Shown here piece by piece: positions 18,807-28,173 of a stretch of DNA of 64,000 nucleotides. The stretch is from positions 44,418 to 108,417 of the forward strand of contig JAGBBX010000045.1 in NCBI GenBank assembly GCA_017938245.1, given 5' to 3'. A program made the position numbers and the translations under genes. Every line of letters starts with the position of its first letter. Positions within the stretch are counted from its first letter, which is position 1. This stretch comes from Bacteroidaceae bacterium (lineage in GTDB: Bacteria > Bacteroidota > Bacteroidia > Bacteroidales > Bacteroidaceae). The notes beneath the pieces were generated by a model. That model had not been told where the DNA came from. It ran no database searches and saw nothing but the letters and a program-made list of their open reading frames with translations.

Positions 18807-20339
18807 TTATTTCTTTAGAATTTTCTGTATAATCTCTTCCATCACTAAGTATCCTGCTTTATTGGGGTGCACAGCATCCTCTTGATACTCTTTCTTAAGC
18901 GCCATATTCTCGTCGACCATTGCCGAGTAGAAATCGGCATACTGAAGCTTGTTTTTCTTTGCATACGTGCGCAGTTTCTCATTAAGAGTCTTAATAGACT
19001 CTATTGCACGTTCGCGGTCTATCTCCCACGACCAACCGTAACGGTCGGCGGGAAGTACCGAGCAAAGAACAACTTTAATTCCGTTGCATTTGGCAAGCTC
19101 GGCCATAGAGACAATATTCTCGTATATATGTTCAATGGATACATATCCCTGGTTCATTGCAATATCATTGGTTCCTGCAAGAATAACCACCTTTTTGGGG
19201 TGCAGATTTATTACATCAGAACGGAAGCGGGCGAGCATCTGTGCAGTAACCTGTCCGCTGATGCCGCGACAAAGATAACCTTCGTTCTCGTTGAAAAACT
19301 CGGGACGATAGCGGAACCAGTTCCGTGTTATTGAATTACCCATAAAAACAACTTTTGCCTCTTTGCACTTCTCATTGTCTTTACTATAAAAGTTATACTG
19401 CGCCCAATCCTGCGGTGCACGCAGTCGGGGTAGTTCAACCACTGCGTCTATGGGATAATGATCCGATAGTACGCAAGACTTATGCAGCGCAACACCTTCT
19501 GCTCCTTCGGCAATAGCTTTTAGTTTCTCGGGAGTAGCCTCAATGGGTTGCCAATAGTTATATGTGTTAAGGCCGAATTTATGCACCTTGAAATGTGGCG
19601 ATAGGAAAATGTGGTCAATGCGGCTGTCGGTTTTATACTCGGGGTTGAAATAGTTCATCGAACCCGTTTCGCACATCCTATGCTTGGCAACAGTGTAAGA
19701 GTCGATAAGCATCTTCGAGCTTGTGAGTATTGTATATACGCTATCGTTCTGGTCGACATTAAAATCACCGGTAACAATATAAGGCGCATCGCCACACATC
19801 TCTTTTATTTTTCTTAGCACCAGCTTGGCACTCTCGCATCGTGCTACCTTGCCTATGTGGTCCATATGAAGATTGAAGGCATAGAAACGCCATTTGCTGT
19901 TTTTGTCCTCGAACTCTCCCCAGGTGCATATACGGCAAAGTGCTGCGTCCCAACCGCGCGAACCAACCGAGTCGGGTGTCTCCGATAGCCAGAAGTTACC
20001 GTTTTTAATACAACGCAGTCGGCTTTTCTTGTAGAAGATAGGGGCAAATTCACCCTTTTTTGCTCCGTCGTCTCGGCCTACACCTATATAGTCGTAGCCG
20101 TCGATGTTTGCTTTAAGGTCGTTAATCTGATTATATAGTACCTCTTGTGCACCAAAAATATCCCACCCTTTATAATTGATTAAGGAGTATATTTCGGGTG
20201 AACGGACATCCCAGCCATTACCGGCTTCTCTGTCCTGTTTCTTATCGAAACGGATATTGTACTGCCCTATCGACAATGTCTGTGCCGCTGCCGATACTAC
20301 AAAAACAAATAATGAAATTATAAAAAATGTGCGTTTCAT
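18807..20339 (-). CDS. Two-domain secreted protein: EEP phosphatase/nuclease fold fused to an SGNH/GDSL esterase
   Basis: 510 residues with a signal peptide (cleavage near SAAAQ-T). Residues about 22-290 are an endonuclease/exonuclease/phosphatase fold: GAQEV (Glu66), GDFNVDQ, RIDHIF and LSDHYP. Residues about 325-510 are an SGNH hydrolase: block I GNSIT with the nucleophile Ser, block III GTNDI, block V DAVHPN with Asp and His. Such parts would remove a phosphodiester or phosphate and an acyl ester. It lies between GH125 and GH97 with 4-nt gaps, so it probably clears decorations from the same glycan. Confidence 0.87.
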   Translation of the reverse strand: MKRTFFIISLFVFVVSAAAQTLSIGQYNIRFDKKQDREAGNGWDVRSPEIYSLINYKGWDIFGAQEVLYNQINDLKANIDGYDYIGVGRDDGAKKGEFAPIFYKKSRLRCIKNGNFWLSETPDSVGSRGWDAALCRICTWGEFEDKNSKWRFYAFNLHMDHIGKVARCESAKLVLRKIKEMCGDAPYIVTGDFNVDQNDSVYTILTSSKMLIDSYTVAKHRMCETGSMNYFNPEYKTDSRIDHIFLSPHFKVHKFGLNTYNYWQPIEATPEKLKAIAEGAEGVALHKSCVLSDHYPIDAVVELPRLRAPQDWAQYNFYSKDNEKCKEAKVVFMGNSITRNWFRYRPEFFNENEGYLCRGISGQVTAQMLARFRSDVINLHPKKVVILAGTNDIAMNQGYVSIEHIYENIVSMAELAKCNGIKVVLCSVLPADRYGWSWEIDRERAIESIKTLNEKLRTYAKKNKLQYADFYSAMVDENMALKKEYQEDAVHPNKAGYLVMEEIIQKILKK

Positions 20340-20343
20340 ATTC

Positions 20344-21750
20344 TTATTTTATTTCAATGCTGTTAAGCAAATCCAACTTGCCATCGTCAATTATCTTAAG
20401 TACCATCTCGCCAAAAAGACCATTCACCCAGGCAAACCACGAGCGAGTATATTTCTGTGGATTATCAACATTGAACGACTCGTGCATAAAACCTGTTCCG
20501 GCATCGGTGTTCATAAGCATCTCGACACACTCTTTTATCTCGGCGTCGTTGGTAGATGTAAGTGCTCTCATAATGATGCTCATAGGCCAAGCCATATTGT
20601 AGCCTACGTGTGGGCCTCCGATTCCCTCGGCAACCTTTCCCTTAAAGAAATAGGGGTTGCTGTCGCTCCACACAAATTTGCGGGTATTGTGGTAGATTGG
20701 GTCGTTGGCAAAATCCTTGTCGAGATATGACAAAGCAAGCAGGCTGGGTACATTGGCGTCATCCATAAGCAGATGGTTTCCGAATCCGTCAACCTCGAAG
20801 GCATATATCTTTCCAAAGCGAGGATGGTTGTATACGGCATACTCCTTCAGTGCATCTTCAACCTCTTTGGCAAGTTGCAGACACTCATTGGCAATATCTT
20901 CGCGTTTGTTTACTTTGTTTAATATTTCGGCAGCTTTTCTCAGTGAACTTACTGCAAAGAAATTCGATGGAACAAGGAACTGCAACACTGTAGCATCGTC
21001 CGAGGGGCGGAACGAAGAAACAATCAGTCCTACGGGTTTTACCGGGGCGCCTTTTCCGCCGTTGTTCAGCGTGTCGAAAGCGCGTGCCGTGGTGCGCAGG
21101 AAGGTGTAAGGCCCTACTCCATCCTTGCGTTGCTGTTCGCGGAATGTCTTTAGTGTAAGTTGTATACACTGTATCCATTCGTCGGCAAATATAGACTCGT
21201 CGCCCGATAGTTTCCAATATTTGTATGCCAAACGTATGGGGTAGCAATGAGAATCTATCTCCCATTTTCTTTCGTGTACACCGGGAAGCATTTTTGTCTG
21301 GTCGCTTGCCCACTCGCCCACCTTATCGGGCTCTTTATAGAATGCATTTGCGTATGGGTCGATTATTATGCAACGCATCTGACGTTGTATTACGCCTGCA
21401 ATCATCTTACGCAGTTCTTCATCCTCGGTGATAAATCGCATATATGTCCATACCTGTGCGCCCGAGTCGCGAAGCCACATCGCGGCAATATCGCCTGTGT
21501 AGACAAAGGTATCTCCCTCACCGTTTGGATAGACTGTTGTATCCAAAGTATTTGGGAAACAGTTGGCAAACATCCACGCAAGTTTTTTGTTTTTCAGTGC
21601 AGCTGCTGTCTCAACAATCTTTTTCTCGACAGATTGCGATACAAAATGTCTCTCGCTAATTGGAGGACGTTTCGACACATACTCTTGTGCTTTACTTTGC
21701 ATTGCCATAAGTGGCAACATTAGCAGTAATAAGGTGCTTAATCTTTTCAT
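20344..21750 (-). CDS. Glycoside hydrolase family 125, exo-alpha-1,6-mannosidase
   Basis: Metal-independent exo-alpha-1,6-mannosidase that trims mannose from mannan or N-glycans. 468 residues with signal peptide (about 1-21). Family blocks: TFVYTGDIAAMWLRDSGAQ, PYANAFY, KWEIDSHCYP, SSFRPSDDAT, and MHESFNVDNP near the C-terminus, where the acidic catalytic residues of the family sit. First gene of the operon with the EEP-SGNH and GH97 genes. A -7-like TATATTTG lies at 21808-21801 on its strand. Confidence 0.92.
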   Translation of the reverse strand: MKRLSTLLLLMLPLMAMQSKAQEYVSKRPPISERHFVSQSVEKKIVETAAALKNKKLAWMFANCFPNTLDTTVYPNGEGDTFVYTGDIAAMWLRDSGAQVWTYMRFITEDEELRKMIAGVIQRQMRCIIIDPYANAFYKEPDKVGEWASDQTKMLPGVHERKWEIDSHCYPIRLAYKYWKLSGDESIFADEWIQCIQLTLKTFREQQRKDGVGPYTFLRTTARAFDTLNNGGKGAPVKPVGLIVSSFRPSDDATVLQFLVPSNFFAVSSLRKAAEILNKVNKREDIANECLQLAKEVEDALKEYAVYNHPRFGKIYAFEVDGFGNHLLMDDANVPSLLALSYLDKDFANDPIYHNTRKFVWSDSNPYFFKGKVAEGIGGPHVGYNMAWPMSIIMRALTSTNDAEIKECVEMLMNTDAGTGFMHESFNVDNPQKYTRSWFAWVNGLFGEMVLKIIDDGKLDLLNSIEIK

Positions 21751-21858
21751 ATTAAAACAGTATTATTTAACGTGTACAAATTAAGTAATTTTGTTTAACG
21801 CAAATATATATACTATTTTTTATAATAAAGAGAATTCACCTTTTTTATCTTCCATCAA

Positions 21859-21892
21859 TAAAAAACAGACAGTAGCGCGCTACTGTCTGTTT
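21859..21892 (-). terminator. Terminator of the GH43-like/nagB unit
   Basis: A 14-bp perfect stem, 21863-21876 with 21879-21892, has a 2-nt loop, and on the minus strand is followed by a run of six T. It lies 25 nt after the nagB stop. Confidence 0.85.
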
Positions 21893-21916
21893 ACGAAATT
21901 TGTTGATGTTATCTGA

Positions 21917-22729
21917 TTACTTCAGGTTCGAGCAGGGGCAAAGGTTGTCGCGCTCAATGTCTTTGAAGTAGTTTACAGTACCAACCTTAAGCTCGGCTGT
22001 TGCAGCATCGTCACAAACGATGATACCGTGCTGGTGCATCTGAAGGATGCTGATAGTCCACATCTGAGTGATGTTACCCTCAACTGCGTGATAGAGAGCC
22101 TGAGCCTTGTTGTGACCGTTAACGAGGATAAGAACCTCCTGAGCATCCATAACTGTACCTACACCAACTGTAACCGCTGTCTTGGGCACCTTGTTGATGT
22201 CGTTGTCGAAGAAGCGTGAGTTGGCAATGATTGTGTCGGTTGTAAGAGTCTTGATACGTGTGCGTGATGCAAGTGAAGAACCCGGCTCGTTGAATGCGAT
22301 GTGTCCGTCGGGACCGATACCACCGAGGAAAAGGTGGATACCACCATAAGACTTAATCTTCTCCTCGTAGCGAGCGCACTCGGCAACGAGGTCCTCGGCA
22401 TTACCATTGAGGATGTTTACATTCTCCTTCTTAACGTCAACGTGGCTGAAGAAGTTATTCCACATAAATGAGTGGTAGCTCTCGGGGTGCTCCTCGGGAA
22501 GACCAACATACTCATCCATATTGAATGTTACAACATTCTGGAAGCTGACCTTACCCTCATTGTAGAGTCTGATAAGCTCCTTGTATGTACCAAGAGGAGT
22601 ACCACCTGTGGGGAGACCAAGAACGAAAGGTTTCTCGGGTGTGGGGTTAAACTCGTTAATTCTCTTTACAACGTAAGTTGCTGCCCAGCTCGAAAGCTGC
22701 TGGTAGTTAGGTTCAATAATTAAACGCAT
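21917..22729 (-). CDS. nagB: Glucosamine-6-phosphate deaminase
   Basis: Converts glucosamine-6-phosphate to fructose-6-phosphate and ammonia in the cytoplasm, feeding amino sugars into glycolysis. 270 residues, close to the E. coli length. The active-site residues align by number: Asp72 in NMDEYVGL, and Asp141, His143, Glu148 in [12 protein letters not shown]. It lies 21 nt after the GH43-like gene and before a strong terminator. Next to GH125 and GH97 it suggests use of host N-glycans or amino-sugar-containing glycans. The start gives [10 protein letters not shown]. Confidence 0.96.
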   Translation of the reverse strand: MRLIIEPNYQQLSSWAATYVVKRINEFNPTPEKPFVLGLPTGGTPLGTYKELIRLYNEGKVSFQNVVTFNMDEYVGLPEEHPESYHSFMWNNFFSHVDVKKENVNILNGNAEDLVAECARYEEKIKSYGGIHLFLGGIGPDGHIAFNEPGSSLASRTRIKTLTTDTIIANSRFFDNDINKVPKTAVTVGVGTVMDAQEVLILVNGHNKAQALYHAVEGNITQMWTISILQMHQHGIIVCDDAATAELKVGTVNYFKDIERDNLCPCSNLK

Positions 22730-22750
22730 AATTGTTTATATTTAAAGGTT

Positions 22751-23764
22751 TTAAAAATTGTATTTGCCTTTTATCTTTAACTGTGCAAATTGGTTGTCTA
22801 CCTCAATTAATTGTGGAATGTTTTTTCTTTTTCCATTTACTATGGTATCTTTATGCAGCACCATCACAAGCGAACCATCAAAATCGTTGAACAGCATTGC
22901 CTGTCCATAGCCGCCTGTCAGCAAGGGACCGGGCATTATATGCCAGGGGCCGTTCAGACCGTGATCTTTTTCGCTGTATGCCACTCCCAAAGCGCCTTTT
23001 CCGTCAATCTCGGTTGTGAATAACATTCCAAGTTCGCGCTCTTCGGTATCGAAGAGCCAGGGGCCATCCATAATCGGTGAAAGTTGACCATCTATGTTCT
23101 TAGACCAACTATTCTGCGATGCCTGAAACATAATATATGGCTCACCAATCTGTCGTGAAAGTTCCTTGGTCATAAGTATTATTTGTGTTGTCCCCTCGCG
23201 ACTCTGAATCCAATCGTGGCTATAGATAAGATACCCCGAGTCGTACTCATCTGTAATGAATGTTGCACCGCGAGCAGCCTGGTCGGCGCGCAGAAGTGGC
23301 ATCTCTGCCGGGATAGGCTTGTATGGGCCCTCTATGCTGTCGGCAACCAAAAGCTGGCACGAACGACGTGGAACATCATTGCCATCAACATTCTCGATAG
23401 TGACATCGGGGCGTGTAAATGTAGCTACGTAGTAGTATTTATCGTTGTATTTATGAATTTCGGGAGCAGTAATCTGCGGGTTGGCACCCATCCACTCCAA
23501 AGAGTCAAGTGCAAGAACATTATAAGGGCCGTTCCACTTATGCAGGTCGTTGCTTTTCCACACATAGCCACCATCGCCCGTCATATAGTATGTTAATTTG
23601 CTCTTGTCGAAGATGATAAAAGGATTACTCATCTCCATAGTGTCTATGGAGATGGTACGAGCATCTGAGCCGTCGGGGGTGCGCAACTCCCAATTCTCAG
23701 CTTTATTATTGCCACACGCTGCCAATAACAGCGCTACAACGTATGTAAGAAGATGTCTCTTCAT
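22751..23764 (-). CDS. GH43-like five-bladed beta-propeller lipoprotein
   Basis: 337 residues from the ATG at 23764, chosen because it opens a lipoprotein signal (LLLAACG, Cys17). The fold signature is GH43-like: SNPFIIFD in blade 1, TAPEIHKYNDKYYY in blade 2, and MDGPWLF further on. Where the family usually has an Asp as general base (DPF), this protein reads Asn47, so it may be inactive or use another residue. A -7-like TATCTTTG lies at 23811-23804. It is co-oriented with nagB (21-nt gap). Substrate unknown. Confidence 0.75.
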   Translation of the reverse strand: MKRHLLTYVVALLLAACGNNKAENWELRTPDGSDARTISIDTMEMSNPFIIFDKSKLTYYMTGDGGYVWKSNDLHKWNGPYNVLALDSLEWMGANPQITAPEIHKYNDKYYYVATFTRPDVTIENVDGNDVPRRSCQLLVADSIEGPYKPIPAEMPLLRADQAARGATFITDEYDSGYLIYSHDWIQSREGTTQIILMTKELSRQIGEPYIMFQASQNSWSKNIDGQLSPIMDGPWLFDTEERELGMLFTTEIDGKGALGVAYSEKDHGLNGPWHIMPGPLLTGGYGQAMLFNDFDGSLVMVLHKDTIVNGKRKNIPQLIEVDNQFAQLKIKGKYNF

Positions 23765-23940
23765 TCCTATTATTCTAATGTGCCTAATAGTATCGCTAAA
23801 GCGCAAAGATATATAATTTTATGTAATTGAAAAACGGTTTTAGTAAATATTACAACATTTTTAATGGCATACTTCCCTTTTCATTTGTTTTAACCGAAAA
23901 AAGTGTTGTTACAATAAAGTATGTTTTAAAATTATCGCTT

Positions 23941-24549
23941 ATGAGAAAGTATCTTTTTTTAGTATTGCTGTTTACATTTAGTTGGCAGATTAGTGTACTC
24001 TCGCAGAGTAGTAAAAAGATGACAAAGGCCGAGCGCGAAGCAGCCTGGCGAGCCGAGCGACTCAGAAAAAAAGCCGTCGAGGAACGTCGCGAACATCAAG
24101 AGGATTCTATTGCATACGTTCAGGCAGTAGAGGCGTTGCGTAGTGGCTCGTGGGCACTCGAAGCATCCAATGTCACCTTTAACAATGGTGTAACACGATT
24201 CGTCACACAAAGTACAAACTATGTATCTATCAACAACGGACAAGGAACTGTGCAGACAGCCTTTAATAACTCCAATGTATACTCCCCAAACGGATTGGGT
24301 GGTATTACCCTCGAGGGCAACATCAGCGGCGAACGTATGTCGCAAGATAGCGAAGGTAATATTTTTTACAGCTATGTTATTCAAGGAGGAAATTTCTCGG
24401 CAACGGTGTATGTAACCCTCACTGCGCATACCAATCAGGCGACAGCGCGAGTCGACCCGAATTTCAGTGGGCAGCCTATCACAATGAGCGGTTATATATA
24501 TCCTTACGACACTGCCGGAGTCTTCGAGGGAACCGCATCGTACTACTGA
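23941..24549 (+). CDS. DUF4251 protein, possibly truncated by an in-frame TGA
   Basis: 202 residues from the ATG at 23941; the upstream frame is not used because this ATG opens a signal peptide. After the signal comes a charged helix (about 25-60), then a beta-rich DUF4251 domain with NGLGGITLEG and ARVDPNFSGQPITMSG. Function unknown; family members are small exported Bacteroidota proteins. The gene stops at TGA 24547-24549, but the same frame stays open for 57 more codons with a proline-rich sequence, up to TAA 24721-24723, right before a terminator. Confidence 0.78.
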   Translation: MRKYLFLVLLFTFSWQISVLSQSSKKMTKAEREAAWRAERLRKKAVEERREHQEDSIAYVQAVEALRSGSWALEASNVTFNNGVTRFVTQSTNYVSINNGQGTVQTAFNNSNVYSPNGLGGITLEGNISGERMSQDSEGNIFYSYVIQGGNFSATVYVTLTAHTNQATARVDPNFSGQPITMSGYIYPYDTAGVFEGTASYY

Positions 24550-24723
24550 CTGACAAGATACGACGACGATTGGCGATATATTTCGCCACCGCCTCCACCA
24601 CCCCCGTTCGGCTTTTATCCCCGACCCTATCCGCCGATGTTCGCAGGCCCACCGATTCATCGTCCTGTAGCACCGCCCCCTGCTATGCGTCCTTCATCGG
24701 GACCACCGAGTTTCAGACCATAA
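24550..24723 (+). other. In-frame proline-rich extension after the DUF4251 stop codon
   Basis: 57 codons in the same frame as the DUF4251 gene, from CTG 24550 to TAA 24721. It begins LTRYDDDW and then has a run of seven Pro and several PP and PRPYPP motifs, ending SFRP. No start codon with a ribosome site begins it. The terminator hairpin begins at the second stop, so the transcript covers it. It reads as the old C-terminus of the gene, lost by one base change (for example TGG to TGA) or reached by readthrough. Confidence 0.55.
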
Positions 24724-24763
24724 ATAAAGCAGAGCCTCTTTGCAAAAAGGCTCTGCTTTATTT
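24722..24763. terminator. Bidirectional hairpin terminator
   Basis: A 15-bp perfect stem, 24722-24736 with 24749-24763, has a 12-nt loop and A/T flanks. It separates the DUF4251 gene (+) from the convergent yebC-like gene (-). Confidence 0.85.
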
Positions 24764-24783
24764 TACTTATAAATAGGAAAATA

Positions 24784-25506
24784 TTATTCCAGAGGACGCA
24801 TATTGGTATATACATTCTGAACGTCATCATCCTCCTCGAGGCGCTCTACAATCTTGTCGATTGTTGCACGCTGCTCGTCGGTAACATCTTTAAGGTCGTT
24901 GGGGATGCGTGTAAACTCGCTACCGGTAATCTCGTAGCCCTGCTCCTCGAGCCATTTTTGGATAGCGCCAAAAGATTTGGGGTCACCGTAGATTGTTATC
25001 TCGTTCTCCTCCTCATCGTACTCGTCCTCTACACCAAAATCGATAAGCTCAAGTATCAGCTCGTCCATATCAAGACCCTCTTTCTTTGTGAATGTGAAGA
25101 CGCTCTTGTGTGTGAACATAAAGTCGAGACTGCCCGATGTACCCAATGAACCGCCGTGCTTGTTGAAGGCTGCACGAACGTTAGCAACGGTACGTGTGGT
25201 ATTATCGGTTGCTGCATCCACGAAAATAGCAATACCAAAGGGGCCGTATCCCTCGTATGTTACCTCCTTATAATCTTTCTGGTCCTTACCCATTGCGTTC
25301 TTAATCGCACGCTCGATATTGTCCTTAGGCATATTCTCGCGCTTTGCATTGGCGATGATAGCTCTTAGGTGTGAGTTTGAATCGGGGTCGGGACCGCCTG
25401 CCTTTACTGCAATGGCAATCTGTTTTCCGATACGTGTAAATGTGCGGGCCATATTGCCCCATCTTTTCAATTTCGCTGCTTTGCGGTATTCAAATGCTCT
25501 ACCCAT
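24784..25506 (-). CDS. YebC/PmpR family protein
   Basis: 240 residues of the YebC family (TACO1 in mitochondria), described as a transcription regulator and, for some members, a factor that helps ribosomes through proline stretches. Seen: GRAFEYRKAAKLKRWGNMAR at the N-terminus, then FTRIGKQIAIAVKAGGPDP, NMPKDNIERAIK, YEGYGPFGIAIFVDAATDN and NKHGGSLGTSGSLDFMF. Full length for the family. It is the next gene downstream of pheT with a 56-nt gap. Confidence 0.95.
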   Translation of the reverse strand: MGRAFEYRKAAKLKRWGNMARTFTRIGKQIAIAVKAGGPDPDSNSHLRAIIANAKRENMPKDNIERAIKNAMGKDQKDYKEVTYEGYGPFGIAIFVDAATDNTTRTVANVRAAFNKHGGSLGTSGSLDFMFTHKSVFTFTKKEGLDMDELILELIDFGVEDEYDEEENEITIYGDPKSFGAIQKWLEEQGYEITGSEFTRIPNDLKDVTDEQRATIDKIVERLEEDDDVQNVYTNMRPLE

Positions 25507-25562
25507 AGTATATTTTTAGTTATTAAATTTATAAACTTTTTGGTTTCTGTTGATGTAAAGAA

Positions 25563-28028
25563 TTATCTCTGCTTTGCACCAAGGCGTTTCTCGAAGTTCT
25601 CCATAAGACGTGCCATCACCTTGTCAATCTGTTTGTCGTTGAGTGTCTGATTGTCGTCCTGAAGAATGAAACTTACAGCATAGCTCTTTTTGCCCTCTTC
25701 GAGGTTCTTACCCTCGTAAACGTCGAACAGTGTAACCTCTTTCAAAAGTTTCTTCTCGGTCTCACGTGCAATCTGCTCAATCTGTGCAAATGTCACGTCA
25801 CTGTTCAGAAGCAGTGCAAGGTCGCGGCGTACTGCGGGATATTTGCTTATCTCGCTGTATCCGACCTTTGCATTACGTATCACGCGCATCAGTTCACTCC
25901 AATTTATGTCGGCAAAGAACACGTTACTCTCAATATCGAAGCGCTTTGTGACCTTCTTGCGCAAGATACCAAGCTGTGCAATTACTTTTTTGTTGCTCTG
26001 TGCCTGAATCTGAAGGCCTGCGGCAAAAATATCATTTGTAAATGTGCTGATGAGTCGTGCTGCAGGTTTAAAACCGAGACGGTCGAAGATGTGCTCGACG
26101 ATTGCTTTAAGGTCGTATACGGTAACGGGGCGTCCTGCATCAATCCACGATGCCGCAACGCTGTTTCCTGTCATCCACAATCCAAGATGGTTGGCCTCGC
26201 TGTAAGGACTCAGAATCTTCTCCTCGGTACGTTTGTCGGCATCGAAACGGTAGCAGTTACCAAACTCGAAGAATGAGAGGTCGCTGTATTTACGAGCCAC
26301 ATTGCGCTGTATGCTCTCGAGACCGCCGAACAGCAGTGTCTGACGCATTACGTTAAGGTCGGCGCTTAGGGGATTCATAAGGCGCACAAGGTTGGCGCTT
26401 GCGTATGTCTCAAGCTCGTCGTAATATGCTGCTGCGGTGAGCGAGTTGTTCATTATCTCGTTAAAACCGCAACCTACCAACTGCTCCGAAACAATATTCT
26501 GTAATTTGTGCGAACGATCCTCGGCACCTTTTGTTATAATGGATGAGTGCAGAGTTGTATTAATCTCTACATTATTATATCCATATATGCGTAAGATGTC
26601 CTCTACTACGTCGCAGGGACGCTGAACATCAACGCGATAAGGAGGAACAGCAAGTGAAAGACCCTTGTCTGTCTCATTGGTTATTTTCATCTCGAGCGAC
26701 GACACGATGCTCTTAACTGTCTCGGGAGCAATATCGGCACCGATAAGGTTATTTATATATTTATACTCGATGTCAACGGGGAAATCGGCAACAGGAGCGG
26801 GATAAATGTCTTTTATCTCCATTGCAATCTCGCCACCGGCAAGCTCCTTTATGAGCATCGCTGCCTGCTTAAGTGCATATATTACACAGTTGGGGTCGGT
26901 ACCGCGCTCAAAGCGGAACGAAGAGTCGGTCTGCAAGCCGTGACGACGTGCTGTCTTACGCACCCAGGTAGGATGGAAGTAAGCGCTCTCGAGGAATACG
27001 TTTTTTGTCTCCTCTGTTGTTCCCGAGTCGAGACCGCCGAATACTCCGGCAATGCACATAGGCTCCTCGGCGTTGCAAATCATAAGGTCGCGCTCCGATA
27101 GTTTACGCTCTTCGCCGTCGAGTGTTACAAAGGGAGTACCCTCGGGCATTGTACGTACAACTACTTTACCGCCTTTAATCCTATCGGCGTCGAAACAGTG
27201 CATAGGCTGTCCGTATGCGTGCAGAATGTAGTTTGTGATGTCGACAATGTTATTTATGGGGCGCAGACCTATAATCTGCAATTTATTCTTCAACCATTCG
27301 GGGCTCTCTTTTACCGTTACACCCTTTACTGTTACTCCTGCGTAACGCAAGCAAGCCTCGCTGTTCTGTACCTCAATATCGATGTTAAGGTCGTTGTTAT
27401 CTACTTTAAAATCGTCGGTCGAGGGGCGGTGCATTGCGCTGCTACCCTTTGCCTGCATTGTGTAGGCATAAAGGTCGCGTGCAACACCATAGTGTGAACA
27501 GGCATCGGCGCGGTTGGGTGTAATATCAACGCCAATTACATATTCGCTCTTTATGTTATAATACTCCTTGGCGGGTGTTCCGGGAACTGCGCTGTCGGGA
27601 AGTACAATTATTCCATCGTGGCTTGTTCCAATGCCAATCTCATCCTCGGCGCATATCATTCCGTGCGACTCGGCACCGCGAATCTTACCTTTCTTTATTG
27701 TGAAGCAGTTCTCGCCGTCGTACAATTTAGTACCGATTGTAGCAACCACAACTTTTTGTCCGGCTGCCACGTTGGGAGCACCGCACACAATTTGCACAGG
27801 GTTACCATCGCCCAGATTCACAGTTGTAATGTGCAGATGGTCGCTATCGGGGTGGTCGATGCAGGTAAGAACCTCGCCAATAACCAATCCCTCGAGGCCG
27901 CCTTTAATTGTCTGCACCTCTTCTACTCCGTCTGTTTCCAAACCAATTGAGGTCAGCGCTGCCGAAACCTCCTCGGGAGTCATATCAAAATCGACATACT
28001 CTTTTAGCCAATTATAGGATATATTCAT
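25563..28028 (-). CDS. pheT: Phenylalanyl-tRNA synthetase beta chain
   Basis: Beta subunit of the alpha2-beta2 enzyme that charges tRNA-Phe. 821 residues, with the domains in usual order: N-terminal EMAP-type tRNA-binding domain (about 40-150), B3/B4 editing domain, B5 domain, catalytic-like core (FEFGNCYRF, about 600) and C-terminal anticodon-binding FDX-ACB domain (SKYPAVRRDLALLL, about 730). The alpha subunit gene pheS is not in the window. A -7-like TAATTTCG lies at 28078-28071. Confidence 0.97.
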   Translation of the reverse strand: MNISYNWLKEYVDFDMTPEEVSAALTSIGLETDGVEEVQTIKGGLEGLVIGEVLTCIDHPDSDHLHITTVNLGDGNPVQIVCGAPNVAAGQKVVVATIGTKLYDGENCFTIKKGKIRGAESHGMICAEDEIGIGTSHDGIIVLPDSAVPGTPAKEYYNIKSEYVIGVDITPNRADACSHYGVARDLYAYTMQAKGSSAMHRPSTDDFKVDNNDLNIDIEVQNSEACLRYAGVTVKGVTVKESPEWLKNKLQIIGLRPINNIVDITNYILHAYGQPMHCFDADRIKGGKVVVRTMPEGTPFVTLDGEERKLSERDLMICNAEEPMCIAGVFGGLDSGTTEETKNVFLESAYFHPTWVRKTARRHGLQTDSSFRFERGTDPNCVIYALKQAAMLIKELAGGEIAMEIKDIYPAPVADFPVDIEYKYINNLIGADIAPETVKSIVSSLEMKITNETDKGLSLAVPPYRVDVQRPCDVVEDILRIYGYNNVEINTTLHSSIITKGAEDRSHKLQNIVSEQLVGCGFNEIMNNSLTAAAYYDELETYASANLVRLMNPLSADLNVMRQTLLFGGLESIQRNVARKYSDLSFFEFGNCYRFDADKRTEEKILSPYSEANHLGLWMTGNSVAASWIDAGRPVTVYDLKAIVEHIFDRLGFKPAARLISTFTNDIFAAGLQIQAQSNKKVIAQLGILRKKVTKRFDIESNVFFADINWSELMRVIRNAKVGYSEISKYPAVRRDLALLLNSDVTFAQIEQIARETEKKLLKEVTLFDVYEGKNLEEGKKSYAVSFILQDDNQTLNDKQIDKVMARLMENFEKRLGAKQR

Positions 28029-28173
28029 ATTGTTATTATACCTTTTATATGCTTTTATTATTTCAACTTGCGAAATTACAGTTTTTTTTGCAAACTTTAA
28101 AGCCTAAATGCGAAATATTATCAGAATATGGATTTTTATTATTAAATTCGCTGCATCAGAAGAGAATAAGAGA

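Noticed and set aside
16844-23764. Classical polysaccharide utilisation locus
   Set aside because: Several glycoside hydrolases are present, but no SusC/SusD pair, hybrid two-component or anti-sigma regulator is in the region.
24547-24549. TGA as selenocysteine codon in the DUF4251 gene
   Set aside because: No selenocysteine insertion hairpin is evident after it, the site is not a Cys-type active site, and no sel genes are in view.
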